DNA of 34,184 nt from an uncultured Clostridia bacterium (GTDB lineage: Bacteria; Bacillota; Clostridia; Christensenellales; Borkfalkiaceae): assembly GCA_947629875.1 (NCBI GenBank), contig CANRFK010000156.1:1-34184 (forward strand), written 5' to 3'. This document shows, piece after piece, positions 7,001 to 13,718 of this stretch. The notes beneath the pieces are model-generated. The model had not been told where the DNA came from and made no database searches. It saw nothing but the letters and a program-made list of their open reading frames with translations. Numbering within the stretch: the first letter of the stretch is position 1; each line of letters starts with the position of its first letter. The translations under genes and the position numbers were made by a program.

Positions 7001-9723
7001 CCAACCGCCTCGGCAACTTCGTGGACGATGCGCCGACATCGCACTTCTACATCAAGGAAGAGGGCTGGCAGTGCGAATATCACACGACGTCGGGCTCGGC
7101 GGGCTACCTCACCGTGACCGTGCCCGAGGATAAGGAGTTCTTCACGGGCGAAGAGATCACCTTCGTCTGCCCCGACGGCGAAGGCGGCGAGGCGGAGACG
7201 ACCCTCACCCTCACCCTGCCCAACGTGCGCGCCGTCAGCATGACGGGCTACGATAACGGCGTCGCCACCGACGTCTACAAGGGCTACCAGCAGGTGCGCG
7301 TGTTCGCAAAGCACAGCGACTACGGCGACGGCAAGGTGGTCGATTACTACCGCGTCCCCTTCAAGGCGGAGGCCTCTGTCAAGGTGGAAACCGCGCCCGG
7401 CTACGCCGTGTGGAATATCTCGACCCATAACGATAAGACGGGCGAGCGCAAACTCCTCGTCACGCAGACGTGGACGACCGTCACCTACTACAAGAACGGC
7501 GATAAGGCGCAGGCCGAAACCTACACCGTCGAACAGGTCACGGACGGGGAAGGCACGGTGAAGCCCTCCACGTTAAAGGCGGCGGGCGGAACGACGATCG
7601 CCGAGGGCGGCGTGTACAAAGTGCAGGGCGCAGAGCAGGTGCCGTGGGTCGACGTGTTCGCCGAGGAAGGCTACGCGCACATCTACTTCGGGGCGTTTAC
7701 GGGTCTCTCGGAGACGGATATTCAAAACGACCTCTTCGGCAACTTCGGCGAACAGGCGGCGTGGGAAGTCCCGTACAAAGAGGGGCAGAAGAATATCGAG
7801 GGGAAAGATATCTCGCCCTCCGGCGGCGCATTCTCCTACCTCCGCGTGGCCGTCGGCGACGGCACCGTGGATAGCACACAGGCCACCGTGGACGATGAGA
7901 AGAACAACGCAAATACGCACTTCAACTTCAACATTCTGGAAGACGCCGCGCTCGTCAACGTGTTCAACGCTACGGGCTACTATGCGCACAACAAGCTGGT
8001 GTTGCACAACAATCTCTACGGCGGCAAGAACGAGGCGGTCTCCGCTCCTTCGGCCGACCGTAATTGTAACGAGAATGAGTTGACGGACGAAGCGTATACC
8101 AAGGCGAAAGCAGACGATTTGATTTTGGATAAAGCCGTCAATGATAGCGTCTCGGGCGGCACAGACAACAGTTCCTATGCCAACAAAAATACCGTCTACG
8201 GCAACGGGTATCAGATCAACCTCAACGCGTTGAATACCATGATCATCGGTTCCACAAAATTCATGAACAACAATAACGGCACCGAAAATACGGGTTATCA
8301 TACGCAGTTCATCAATATCTACAACGTGAATCTGAAAGGGCGCAACGATACGGATAAAGTGGTTTCCACGCGCATGGGCGTCTATTTCAGCGTTCGCAAC
8401 GCGTATTATTCCACAATTCAAAATTACGGCAAGTTGTTCAATGGAAGTCTCCGCGCCAAAAATACCGTGTTTCGGAATGCGGCTATGGCGGCGATCGAGT
8501 TGTGGAACGATAGGAATAAGACGTTAGCGCAAAGCCCTGCATGCGTCGATTATCTCGAAAATGTCACGATCGTCAATGCAAAGCGCGCGATTATTTTGGA
8601 AAATCACGGCGGGCATACCTTGAATATCAAAGGCTATCTCGATGCGTTGAATTACAATTCGTTCAATGAAATCAAGGATTTGGCCACGGGAGGGTTGATA
8701 ACTGACGAAATGGTACTCCAACTTCTCGCCGGCTCCGCGGCATTTAATGAGCAAAGCATCGATAAGTACCTGGAATGGTTTGGATGCGATTACTCTGTCA
8801 CATTGAGCAGCGGCAACATGGATGGGGCAAACAATTTCTTTGTAAACCCGATGATCATTGACACCTCTTATGATGAAGGCGCGACGAAACAAGTTACAGG
8901 AAAGCATACCAAGTATGGTATAGGGCCCAAAGACTTTTATATAGATGAAAACGGTGACGTCATACGGGGGGATAGTACGTATACGATTAAACCGGAAGAT
9001 CCAAACGCATGGGTGTGGACTGAAAGCGCTACCAATGTAGGCGGCGTCGGCGGTGTCATCAATGTTTGGGATGAAGGCCAGCAAAAATATCTCGATAGAA
9101 AGACCGATTCGGGAAAATCGAATTTCGCAACTCCGTTGTCCGGTCTGGATCATATTGACCCGCGTTTCATTCAAGAGGACATTTTGAAAAAATATGAAGC
9201 CAAATTTGGGAGTGCCAGCACGTGGGGCAACAGTCTGATAACAGGCTACACCTTAAACACGCCGAATACTATCGACGGCGGACTATGCACTGTTACTCCG
9301 GACAATTCTGACGGCACGTATAGCTTTTACAAATTCACCGCAACGGCAACGCGTCCCTACTTGTGGAAGTTGTTGAATGCCGAACGCGATATCCGCCTTC
9401 TCTGCGAATACGTCGATATTCAGGGAGACGGAACGCCCATTCTGAATACCGACCATATCCTGTGGCACTTGCAGAAGTCGTACCGCGATCTGTCGCTTGT
9501 CAACAAGGGCCCCGACTGCGTACAGCCCGAAGAAAACGCAAGAGAGCCCGACCATATCACCGCGCTCAAACAGTCGCTCATCGCTGCAAGGGATAAATAC
9601 AATTGGGACGGCACTTGGCCGGACGACACCACGCTCCAAGATGCCCTCGACGCCGCCGCTCCCGCGCTTGCCATGAACGAACTCCTCTCCGAGACGGTCA
9701 TTCCCTCCAAGCGCGCCTACTGA
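4015..9723 (+). CDS. Giant membrane-anchored Ig-like repeat / beta-helix surface protein
   Basis: A 1,902-residue protein. Residues 5-28 (TSAIIILPLIILAILLVSGA) form an uncleaved signal anchor after MKKLM, so the rest should lie outside the membrane. At least three bacterial Ig-like (BIG2-type) domains follow, at about residues 35-125, 127-215 and 217-300, each with the pattern of a strand, an 'IATVD..G.V' or 'LTIDKKTGIVT' core and a terminal TVTVTS/VTATS strand. Residues 300-1340 continue as beta-rich Thr/Val/Gly repeats. From about residue 1342 to 1770 the composition changes to Asn-rich short strands (NTVYGNGYQINLNAL, TKFMNNNNG, NTVFRNAAMAAIELWND), which look like a right-handed beta-helix, as in polysaccharide-binding or -cleaving proteins. 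No LPXTG or SLH motif is present at the C-terminus (TVIPSKRAY). DNA for the beta-helix part is more AT-rich and has different codon use. It is co-transcribed with an ABC exporter. Adhesion or glycan interaction is an inference. Confidence 0.8.
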   Translation: MKKLMTSAIIILPLIILAILLVSGAIKSLFTHIYVESVEFTDAETLTLVMDDEENPPSGQLEVNVFPLKAANRDIVFSMGDEKIATVDANGKVVAKYYGTTTVTVTSVENKTKFAQKRVIVTDSRVHDILIHSHAEEIYVGDIGVRLTAEVLPEGANNKNIEWSTDAPADVLTIDKKTGIVTCLGTSRELEGGVVTVTATSVDNPEVTATTVIRCHQPLSGISAEDTPVITAQKTLQFPAVAPHPADATYSLAYTSSDTDIATVDSKGTIVFHSYGFVRITATARDGRNHEDTVSVDYDSTYGYYEGALFGSTREYTVDYDEILLAGGELPIHFLEETPEGSDHEITDVTFENPDPDGAALINYDEAAQTFSLNNVGDVLKLGRVKITVHANKYDRGGHTVKSVTDDVCFVNITRKTQSLAFVAGGTETTEFSVSGLDATMSISFSEREAASGDAVVVRAEPANHTDKIAYSLESACAEMNGTTLKFNGEGTATVTVSAESGAKKELTVTFTRREAQDKTVRLNDGTPEAGLSLSLSPDGRSDKAVLEFLVPDGYTARIRSDREDVVKVEGKKLIPQNGGFATITVTFEPVAGVSLHDAGAPQGYSVNVYVDRSVQTADIAFSVGEASVAAGGEFVTSKKSAQLTITLNAANGAMEGKTLVVGGEELTQFTEAGTQRTYKKMMDFGGARSLPVTAAVQYTQEAAACDASKTGTQTSSACTLRSTQGEITGGLTVKHGETLFGEGSNKLTFNNLGETAQTTLTFSVEDPDPADFVLQDNVDTATLKEALEKDGYLNAELNFADKNTLTAQLTARKGTYEGDQTLMLTVAGKTVNIVIEVLVPADKISVNYGDTPLNEGENYATFLSGLSFTVKLSRADGQTVSNACRTLSAAFNGEPVAATPDRDGALSFTVTVTPAAESGELSLTAEGGLAAFKVQLEKLLVSECAFTYYITYTYGLVEDAPEPRFEIKVGEKNDPIFFPRGLTSFELHIGQIADPNRLGNFVDDAPTSHFYIKEEGWQCEYHTTSGSAGYLTVTVPEDKEFFTGEEITFVCPDGEGGEAETTLTLTLPNVRAVSMTGYDNGVATDVYKGYQQVRVFAKHSDYGDGKVVDYYRVPFKAEASVKVETAPGYAVWNISTHNDKTGERKLLVTQTWTTVTYYKNGDKAQAETYTVEQVTDGEGTVKPSTLKAAGGTTIAEGGVYKVQGAEQVPWVDVFAEEGYAHIYFGAFTGLSETDIQNDLFGNFGEQAAWEVPYKEGQKNIEGKDISPSGGAFSYLRVAVGDGTVDSTQATVDDEKNNANTHFNFNILEDAALVNVFNATGYYAHNKLVLHNNLYGGKNEAVSAPSADRNCNENELTDEAYTKAKADDLILDKAVNDSVSGGTDNSSYANKNTVYGNGYQINLNALNTMIIGSTKFMNNNNGTENTGYHTQFINIYNVNLKGRNDTDKVVSTRMGVYFSVRNAYYSTIQNYGKLFNGSLRAKNTVFRNAAMAAIELWNDRNKTLAQSPACVDYLENVTIVNAKRAIILENHGGHTLNIKGYLDALNYNSFNEIKDLATGGLITDEMVLQLLAGSAAFNEQSIDKYLEWFGCDYSVTLSSGNMDGANNFFVNPMIIDTSYDEGATKQVTGKHTKYGIGPKDFYIDENGDVIRGDSTYTIKPEDPNAWVWTESATNVGGVGGVINVWDEGQQKYLDRKTDSGKSNFATPLSGLDHIDPRFIQEDILKKYEAKFGSASTWGNSLITGYTLNTPNTIDGGLCTVTPDNSDGTYSFYKFTATATRPYLWKLLNAERDIRLLCEYVDIQGDGTPILNTDHILWHLQKSYRDLSLVNKGPDCVQPEENAREPDHITALKQSLIAARDKYNWDGTWPDDTTLQDALDAAAPALAMNELLSETVIPSKRAY

Positions 9724-9773
9724 GCCCCAATAAGGTGTGGCATTATCCCGCCCACCCACCCCATAATAAGGCG

Positions 9774-9819
9774 CCCACCCCCCTGCCCCCCCTCCTTGGA
9801 GGGGGGGCAGGGGGGTGGG
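9774..9819. repeat. Perfect 22-bp-stem G/C-run palindrome
   Basis: Bases 9774-9795 pair perfectly with 9798-9819 around TT. One arm is almost only C with ACC and TG interruptions and the other almost only G. No T-run follows, so it is not a standard intrinsic terminator, though it may block transcription from the Ig-protein gene. Confidence 0.7.
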
Positions 9820-9857
9820 TCTATCCCCCTCCGCCCGCGCGGCTTATTAGTATGATA

Positions 9858-9898
9858 TCCCCCTCCCCATTTCGGGGAGGGGGACACAGGGGGAGGGG
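9858..9898. repeat. G-rich hairpin unit, copy 1
   Basis: TCCCCCTCCCC (9858-9868) pairs with GGGGAGGGGGA (9874-9884), then CACAGGGGGAGGGG. The same outer sequence frames another hairpin at 10110-10160, so the two are copies of one unit with different loops. Confidence 0.65.
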
Positions 9899-9927
9899 CA
9901 CAGCGTATTCCGTGCCTCCCCCCTCCG

Positions 9928-9956
9928 TACCTCCCCCCACAACGTGGGGGGAGGTA
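9928..9956. repeat. 13-bp palindrome
   Basis: TACCTCCCCCCAC (9928-9940) and GTGGGGGGAGGTA (9944-9956) pair perfectly around AAC. Confidence 0.65.
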
Positions 9957-9982
9957 TCATATAAAATCATGGGAGGGGGAGG

Positions 9983-10085
9983 GCCTCATTCCGAGCCCTG
10001 CGCCCGCCCGCTTTTGCGGGCGGGCGCAGGGCGAGTGAATCTTTCCCCAAAGATACACTCGCCCCGTTGGGGCTCGGTATGAGGC
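9983..10085. repeat. Cloverleaf-like composite palindrome; contains dispersed repeat copy 2
   Basis: An outer stem of 15 bp with one mismatch (9983-9997 with 10071-10085) encloses three further hairpins. The first is a perfect 17-bp stem with a TTTT loop (9995-10032). The second is GCGAGTG...CACTCGC (10031-10062) with an inner ATCTTT/AAAGAT stem. The third is GCCCC GTT GGGGC (10061-10073). The part 10050-10084, read on the minus strand, is a second copy of the repeat at 1154-1190. Confidence 0.65.
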
Positions 10086-10109
10086 TTCCCCACAACGAAG
10101 TCCGACCTA

Positions 10110-10160
10110 TCCCCCTCCCCGCGCGCGAAGCGCGCGGGGAGGGGGATACAGGGGGAGGGG
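10110..10160. repeat. G-rich hairpin unit, copy 2
   Basis: TCCCCCTCCCC plus CGCGCGC pairs with GCGCGCG plus GGGAGGGGGA, a stem of about 18 bp, followed by TACAGGGGGAGGGG. The outer parts match copy 1 at 9858-9898; the inner stem is new. Confidence 0.65.
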
Positions 10161-10170
10161 CGACAAAACA

Positions 10171-10199
10171 TTGACATTTGCAGCGCGCGCGGATATAAT
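10171..10199 (+). promoter_or_regulatory. Consensus promoter placed for a leaderless transcript
   Basis: TTGACA (10171-10176), a 17-base spacer and TATAAT (10194-10199) match the sigma-A consensus exactly. The start codon at 10206 is 7 bases after the -10 box, where transcription would begin. There is no Shine-Dalgarno site between them. Confidence 0.8.
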
Positions 10200-10205
10200 A
10201 AAGCC

Positions 10206-11297
10206 ATGAATGTCTATCTCGACTATGCGGCGACGGCGCCCATGCGAAGCGAGGCGCGCGAGGCGATGCTTCCCTTCTTCAACGAGAATTTCGGCAATCC
10301 CGATAGCCTCCACGCCTACGGGCGCAGAGCGGCGTATGCCCTCGCCGAGGCGCGCGCCGAAATTGCGGAGATCTGCGGCGTCTCCGCGGGCGAAGTCTTT
10401 TTCACCTCGGGCGGCACCGAGGCCGACAACCACGCGGTGCGCTGTTTGGGCGAAGGCCGCGCGCTCGTCTCCGCCATTGAGCACGCCGCCGTGCTCTCCT
10501 CCTCTGCGCTTCGGGCGGGCGGCCGCGAAATTTTCCCCGTAAGGGAAAACGGCGTCTGCGATCCCGCGGACATCGCGGCGAACATCGGCGGCGCGGGGCT
10601 CGTGTGCCTCATGGCGGTCAACAACGAGACGGGGTGCATCCAGCCCGTGGAAGAGGCGGCTGCGCTCTGCAAAACGCACGGTGTTTTGCTGTTTTGTGAC
10701 TGCGTGCAGGCGGCTTGCTCTCAAAATTTGCGGGAAATTCTGCGCCATGCGGACGCCATTTCGCTCTCGGCGCACAAGGTGGGCGGGCCCAAGGGCACGG
10801 GCGTCTTCATCGTGAAGAAGGGCGCGCGCCTCTCGCCCCTCATCGCGGGCGGCGAGCAGGAGCGGGGGCTCCGCGGCGGCACCGTCAACGTGGCGGGTGC
10901 GGTCGGCTTCGCGGCGGCTCTTTGGGCGGCGCAGACGGAGCGGGAAGGTTTTTCTGCCCACACGGGCAAACTTCGCGACCTCTTCGAGGAACTTTTGCTT
11001 GAAAATTTGGGGGATGGGGTGCGAATTGACGGCGAAAACCGCGCGCCCAACATTTCCCACGTCACCTTCGCGCGCGGCGGCGAGGCGTTTTTGAACGCGC
11101 TCGATTTGAAGGGCGTGGCGGCATCGGGCGGGGCGGCCTGCTCGGCGCACGCCGCGCTTCCCTCGCACGTTCTTCTCGCCATGGGCAGGCGCGAGGAGGA
11201 GGCCAAACGCGGCGCGCGGTTCTCCTTCTGCATGCAGACAACGGAGGAAGAAGTCCGCTTCGCCGCCCGCACCGTGTGCGAACTTTTGAAAGGGTAA
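10206..11297 (+). CDS. Cysteine desulfurase (NifS/IscS-type, class V aminotransferase)
   Basis: Takes sulfur from L-cysteine as an enzyme persulfide and passes it to iron-sulfur cluster or thio-tRNA synthesis; cytosolic and PLP-dependent. The family N-terminus VYLDYAATAP is present from residue 3, which fixes the start at 10206. Other marks are GGTEADNHAV (69-78), PLP-stacking His93 (EHAAV), Asp165 and Gln168 (CDCVQ), the PLP lysine Lys191 (SAHKVGGPKGTG) and the persulfide cysteine Cys312 (ASGGAACSAH). All catalytic residues are intact and the length (363) is slightly short for IscS (about 400), nearer to short NifS-like forms. No IscU or scaffold gene is adjacent. MnmA, which uses such sulfur, is encoded at 31188, but a link is only inference. 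Transcription appears leaderless and ends at the terminator 11307-11327. Confidence 0.93.
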   Translation: MNVYLDYAATAPMRSEAREAMLPFFNENFGNPDSLHAYGRRAAYALAEARAEIAEICGVSAGEVFFTSGGTEADNHAVRCLGEGRALVSAIEHAAVLSSSALRAGGREIFPVRENGVCDPADIAANIGGAGLVCLMAVNNETGCIQPVEEAAALCKTHGVLLFCDCVQAACSQNLREILRHADAISLSAHKVGGPKGTGVFIVKKGARLSPLIAGGEQERGLRGGTVNVAGAVGFAAALWAAQTEREGFSAHTGKLRDLFEELLLENLGDGVRIDGENRAPNISHVTFARGGEAFLNALDLKGVAASGGAACSAHAALPSHVLLAMGRREEEAKRGARFSFCMQTTEEEVRFAARTVCELLKG

Positions 11298-11306
11298 AAC
11301 GGAATT

Positions 11307-11327
11307 GCCCCCGCGAGGGGGCTTTTT
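11307..11327 (+). terminator. Intrinsic terminator of the cysteine desulfurase gene
   Basis: GCCCCC (11307-11312), loop GCGA, GGGGGC (11317-11322), then TTTTT. Confidence 0.85.
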
Positions 11328-11454
11328 CAGTTTCATGACGGAAAAATTTTGCTTTCAGACATTGATATTGGGAAACAACAAGCCGCAAAAAGGGGAATAG
11401 TACAATAATTCTACTGCGGGTAGATACAAATCGGGACGCGTCGTTAGGGAAGTG

Positions 11455-11640
11455 GATATAAAGATAGTGAGATGGAGAAATAGGGAGATAGAAAGAGATA
11501 GAGATAAAGAGATAGAGATAAAGTTAGAGGTAAAGATAGAGAGATAGAGAGAGATGGGGAGATAGGGATATAGAGATATAATATGAAAGTATCAAAAAGA
11601 TAAAGGTATCAAGATAGGTATAGCAATATAGATAAAGGAA
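11455..11640. repeat. Purine-rich degenerate GATA/GAGATA repeat tract
   Basis: About 185 bases of the plus strand consist almost only of A, G and T with GATA, GATAGA, GATAAA and GAGATA units repeated out of register. No ORF, promoter pair or stable hairpin is evident inside. The composition differs sharply from the surrounding GC-rich DNA. The remaining intergenic sequence (11328-11454) is AT-rich and holds nothing I can name. Confidence 0.7.
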
Positions 11641-11681
11641 AGGATTTTTTGCGGAACTTTCATAACTTCTTTTCTTTCCGC

Positions 11682-11712
11682 CTCTGTCGTGCTCTTTCGA
11701 CAGAGCTTTTTT
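11682..11712 (+). terminator. Orphan intrinsic terminator upstream of spoIVFA
   Basis: CTCTGTCG (11682-11689) pairs with CGACAGAG (11698-11705) around an 8-nt loop, followed by C and TTTTTT. It lies far beyond the desulfurase terminator and just upstream of the spoIVF promoter, so it insulates spoIVF from upstream read-through or ends an unannotated short RNA from the GATA tract. Confidence 0.65.
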
Positions 11713-11716
11713 CTTC

Positions 11717-11742
11717 TAACCCAAAAACTTTCGGCATACATT
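11717..11742 (+). promoter_or_regulatory. Sigma-E-like promoter of spoIVFA-spoIVFB
   Basis: CATACATT at 11735-11742 matches the sigma-E -10 consensus (CATACANT). A CTA 16 bases upstream is an imperfect -35 (ATA expected). Transcription would start near 11750. In Bacillus subtilis spoIVF is sigma-E dependent, which fits. Confidence 0.5.
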
Positions 11743-11799
11743 ATGATAGCTTGGCAGGAGGACGTCCCGCCGACGCAAAATAACGCAACGAGGTGTGAT

Positions 11800-12540
11800 A
11801 TGAACGAAGAACTCAACTATGCCGAAATGCTCGAGATCCCCGTGGAGACGGTGACGGTGAACAAACGCGAGAAAAAGCACAGGTACCGCGAGCCCGAACT
11901 TTCCGAGCAGCTCGTCGACCAAGTGAATGACCGCATGGAGGAGGCGGGCGACCCGCTCTATGCCGAGAGCAAGCCCATCGAACGCGAAGTCAAGCCGCGG
12001 ACAGGCAAAGAAAAGCGTGCGCGGCGCATCATCATCGGGGAATTCGTCGCCGTGTGCGCCCTCTGCGCCGCCATCTTCCTCACCAACATCTTCATGCCCG
12101 AGAGCGCCATCAACACCTTTGTGCGCGGGCTCTTCGGCGGGAAGGGGAGCGCCGCCGCCGAGACGGATACGCGTGCCTATTCGGATTTTGAACTGACGCC
12201 CGTCGTCAACGACTACACCGACGTGGAATTTGCGGTGAGCGAGAATGGCGAACTCACCTTCACCGCCCCCTGCACCGTGTACGCCCCCTGTAACGGAACG
12301 GTCGCCTCGATAAGCGGCAACGAGACGGCGGGCTACACCGTGGAGATCAAGCATTCGGACAGCTTTCATTCCGTCATTGCGGGGCTCGACAGCGTGTGCG
12401 TCGATGAGGGCGCCGCGGTCTACGGGAACATCGCCGTCGGCCGTACCGACGGAGAGGGCGAAGTGCGCGTCGGGTTCTACTCCGACGGGGAAATTTTGCG
12501 CTGCTACTCCGTAGACGGAAACAAGCTCGCTTGGAACTGA
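11800..12540 (+). CDS. spoIVFA: SpoIVFA-like membrane protein with degenerate M23 domain
   Basis: A 246-residue protein. It has a charged cytosolic N-terminal part (MNEELNYAEMLEIPVETVTV to KPRTGKEKRARR), one membrane segment (IIIGEFVAVCALCAAIFLTNIFM, near residues 78-100) and an extracytoplasmic C-terminal domain with LytM/M23-like strands (FTAPCTVYAPCNGTVASI, YTVEIKHSDSFHSVIAGLDSV). In the family SpoIVFA holds and restrains the site-2 protease SpoIVFB in the outer forespore membrane. The assignment rests on this architecture and on direct coupling to a SpoIVFB-like gene that overlaps its end by 10 bases. Start: ATG 11800 has GAGG at 11790-11793 and lies after the sigma-E-like promoter; upstream in-frame GTG and ATG codons would fall before or at the transcription start. 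The M23 metal ligands do not look complete, as expected for a non-enzymatic family member. Confidence 0.75.
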   Translation: MNEELNYAEMLEIPVETVTVNKREKKHRYREPELSEQLVDQVNDRMEEAGDPLYAESKPIEREVKPRTGKEKRARRIIIGEFVAVCALCAAIFLTNIFMPESAINTFVRGLFGGKGSAAAETDTRAYSDFELTPVVNDYTDVEFAVSENGELTFTAPCTVYAPCNGTVASISGNETAGYTVEIKHSDSFHSVIAGLDSVCVDEGAAVYGNIAVGRTDGEGEVRVGFYSDGEILRCYSVDGNKLAWN

Positions 12541-13361
12541 AAAAATTCAAACTGACCGTTCATCCGCTCTTCCTCCTTGCGGGCGTGCTCTCCGCCTGCA
12601 CGGGGGATTTGCCGCTCTTTCTCTCGGCGACCGTCGCCGCCCTCGAACACGAATGCGCCCACGCCTTTGTCGCGCGGCGGTACGGCTTCACCCTCGATAA
12701 GGTGGTGCTCATGCCCTACGGCGCGGCGATCGCGGGGGACATTGCGGGCATCGGCAGAAAGCGGGAACTTGCCGTGCTCGCCGCAGGCCCCTTATGCAAC
12801 CTTGCGACGGGCTTTTTGTTCGTCGCGCTGTGGTGGCTGTGGCCCGAGGTCTACCCCTATACCGACGCGGCGGCCATCGTTTCCTTCTCGCTGTTCTTCG
12901 TCAACCTCCTCCCCGCCTACCCGCTGGACGGCGGGCGGGCGCTGCGCATTTTGTTGGAGCCTCTCGGCGAAAAACGGGCGAGGCGCATCGGCCTTGCCGT
13001 CAACCTCCTGCTCGCCGCGGGCGTTCTGGGATATTTTGTGTATTCTTGCTTCTCCGTGCCCGCTTTTTCCGCCCCCATGTTTGCAATTTTGCTTGTGGCG
13101 GGCGCCGCGGGGGGAGGATCGTACAGGCGGCTTTCGTTTTCCCGCAAGAAGAGTTTCGAGCGCGGCGTGGAGGAGATGCGCATCGCCCTTTCCGCCGATT
13201 GCACCGTGCAGGACGCCCTGCGGTTTCTGCGCGACGACAGGTATCTGACGCTTCTCCTCTTCGACGGGGAGAGTTTTTTGTGCGAGCTCACCGAGGAGGA
13301 GTACCTCGGCGCGGTGGAGAGGGGAGAGTTCTCCCGCAAACTGCGCGACGTGGCGGCCTAA
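12531..13361 (+). CDS. spoIVFB: SpoIVFB-like site-2 intramembrane metalloprotease (M50)
   Basis: An intramembrane zinc protease that, in the family, cleaves pro-sigma-K during sporulation. The active site HECAH is at residues 40-44 within a hydrophobic segment, and the third ligand Asp133 lies in NLLPAYPLDGGRALR (125-139). About five to six membrane segments cover residues 10-195. After these come a basic linker (YRRLSFSRKKS) and a cytosolic domain of about 75 residues, in the place of the CBS domain of SpoIVFB (CTVQDALRFLRDDRYLTLLLFDGESFLCELTEEEYLGAV has a CBS-like pattern). Translation starts at TTG 12531 inside the end of spoIVFA, so the two are coupled. A different M50 protease is possible but the partner gene makes SpoIVFB the best reading. 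In B. subtilis spoIVF neighbours rplU-rpmA; here these lie 12 kb away. Confidence 0.85.
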   Translation: MELKKFKLTVHPLFLLAGVLSACTGDLPLFLSATVAALEHECAHAFVARRYGFTLDKVVLMPYGAAIAGDIAGIGRKRELAVLAAGPLCNLATGFLFVALWWLWPEVYPYTDAAAIVSFSLFFVNLLPAYPLDGGRALRILLEPLGEKRARRIGLAVNLLLAAGVLGYFVYSCFSVPAFSAPMFAILLVAGAAGGGSYRRLSFSRKKSFERGVEEMRIALSADCTVQDALRFLRDDRYLTLLLFDGESFLCELTEEEYLGAVERGEFSRKLRDVAA

Positions 13362-13380
13362 ACGGAGCCGCCTCTTTTTT
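13352..13380 (+). terminator. Terminator overlapping the spoIVFB stop codon
   Basis: GGCGGC (13352-13357) pairs with GCCGCC (13367-13372) around 9 bases that include the TAA stop, then TCTTTTTTT-like sequence (13373-13380). Confidence 0.6.
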
Positions 13381-13417
13381 ATGCCGCGTTTTATGTGGCG
13401 CGGGCGGCGGAATTTGG

Positions 13418-13446
13418 TTGACAAATGCCGCGGGAAAGGATAAAAT
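13418..13446 (+). promoter_or_regulatory. tRNA-Leu promoter
   Basis: TTGACA (13418-13423), 17 bases, TAAAAT (13441-13446). A 6-bp hairpin with a GGAA tetraloop (13461-13476) follows in the leader. Confidence 0.75.
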
Positions 13447-13488
13447 ATGGCTGTTATCGGCGCGGCGGAAGCCGCGACACCATATTGC

Positions 13489-13530
13489 GCCGGTGTGGTG
13501 GAATTGGCAGACGCAAGGGACTTAAAATCT
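13489..13530 (+). pseudogene. Duplicated 5' half of tRNA-Leu
   Basis: It matches the intact tRNA-Leu (13581-13667) from its first base through the anticodon loop, with one difference in the acceptor strand (GCCGGTG against GCCGCTG). Similarity ends just after the anticodon TAA. No matching 3' half follows. AAAATCTGT at its end pairs with ACAGATTTT at 13558-13566, forming a new hairpin. Confidence 0.85.
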
Positions 13531-13580
13531 GTTGCGTCAGAGCGAAAACAGAATAAATACAGATTTTATACAAAAAATAC

Positions 13581-13667
13581 GCCGCTGTGGTGGAATTGGC
13601 AGACGCAAGGGACTTAAAATCCCTCGAACGCGAGTTCGTGTCGGTTCGAGCCCGACCAGCGGCACCA
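13581..13667 (+). tRNA. tRNA-Leu(UAA)
   Basis: An 87-nt class II tRNA. Acceptor GCCGCTG pairs with CAGCGGC, followed by discriminator A and encoded CCA. The anticodon stem AGGGA/TCCCT closes the loop CTTAAAA (anticodon TAA), with a long variable arm (CGAACGCGAGTTCG region) and T loop GGTTCGAGCCC. All stems pair. It is transcribed from the promoter at 13418 through the truncated copy. Confidence 0.95.
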
Positions 13668-13702
13668 AAAAACAGCCCCAACAGGGGCTGTTTTTTGGTG
13701 CC
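13661..13702 (+). terminator. tRNA-Leu terminator whose stem includes the tRNA 3' end
   Basis: AAAAAACAGCCCC pairs with GGGGCTGTTTTTT around AACA (13668-13696). The stem can extend outward because GGTGCC (13697-13702) is the complement of the tRNA 3' end GGCACC. The T-run in the 3' arm makes it a functional-looking terminator. Confidence 0.8.
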
Positions 13703-13718
13703 GTTTCGCGCGGGGTCG

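Noticed and set aside
5800..7428. A 542-residue open frame antisense to the Ig-repeat gene
   Set aside because: GC-rich codons of the true gene keep the opposite frame open; the peptide is Arg/His/Gly-rich low-complexity sequence without a start signal.
9774..9819. Intrinsic terminator for the Ig-protein gene
   Set aside because: The stem is very strong but no T-run follows on either strand; listed as a palindrome instead.
11455..11640. CRISPR array suggested by short repeated units
   Set aside because: Units are irregular 4-6-base motifs with no constant-length spacers and no cas genes nearby.
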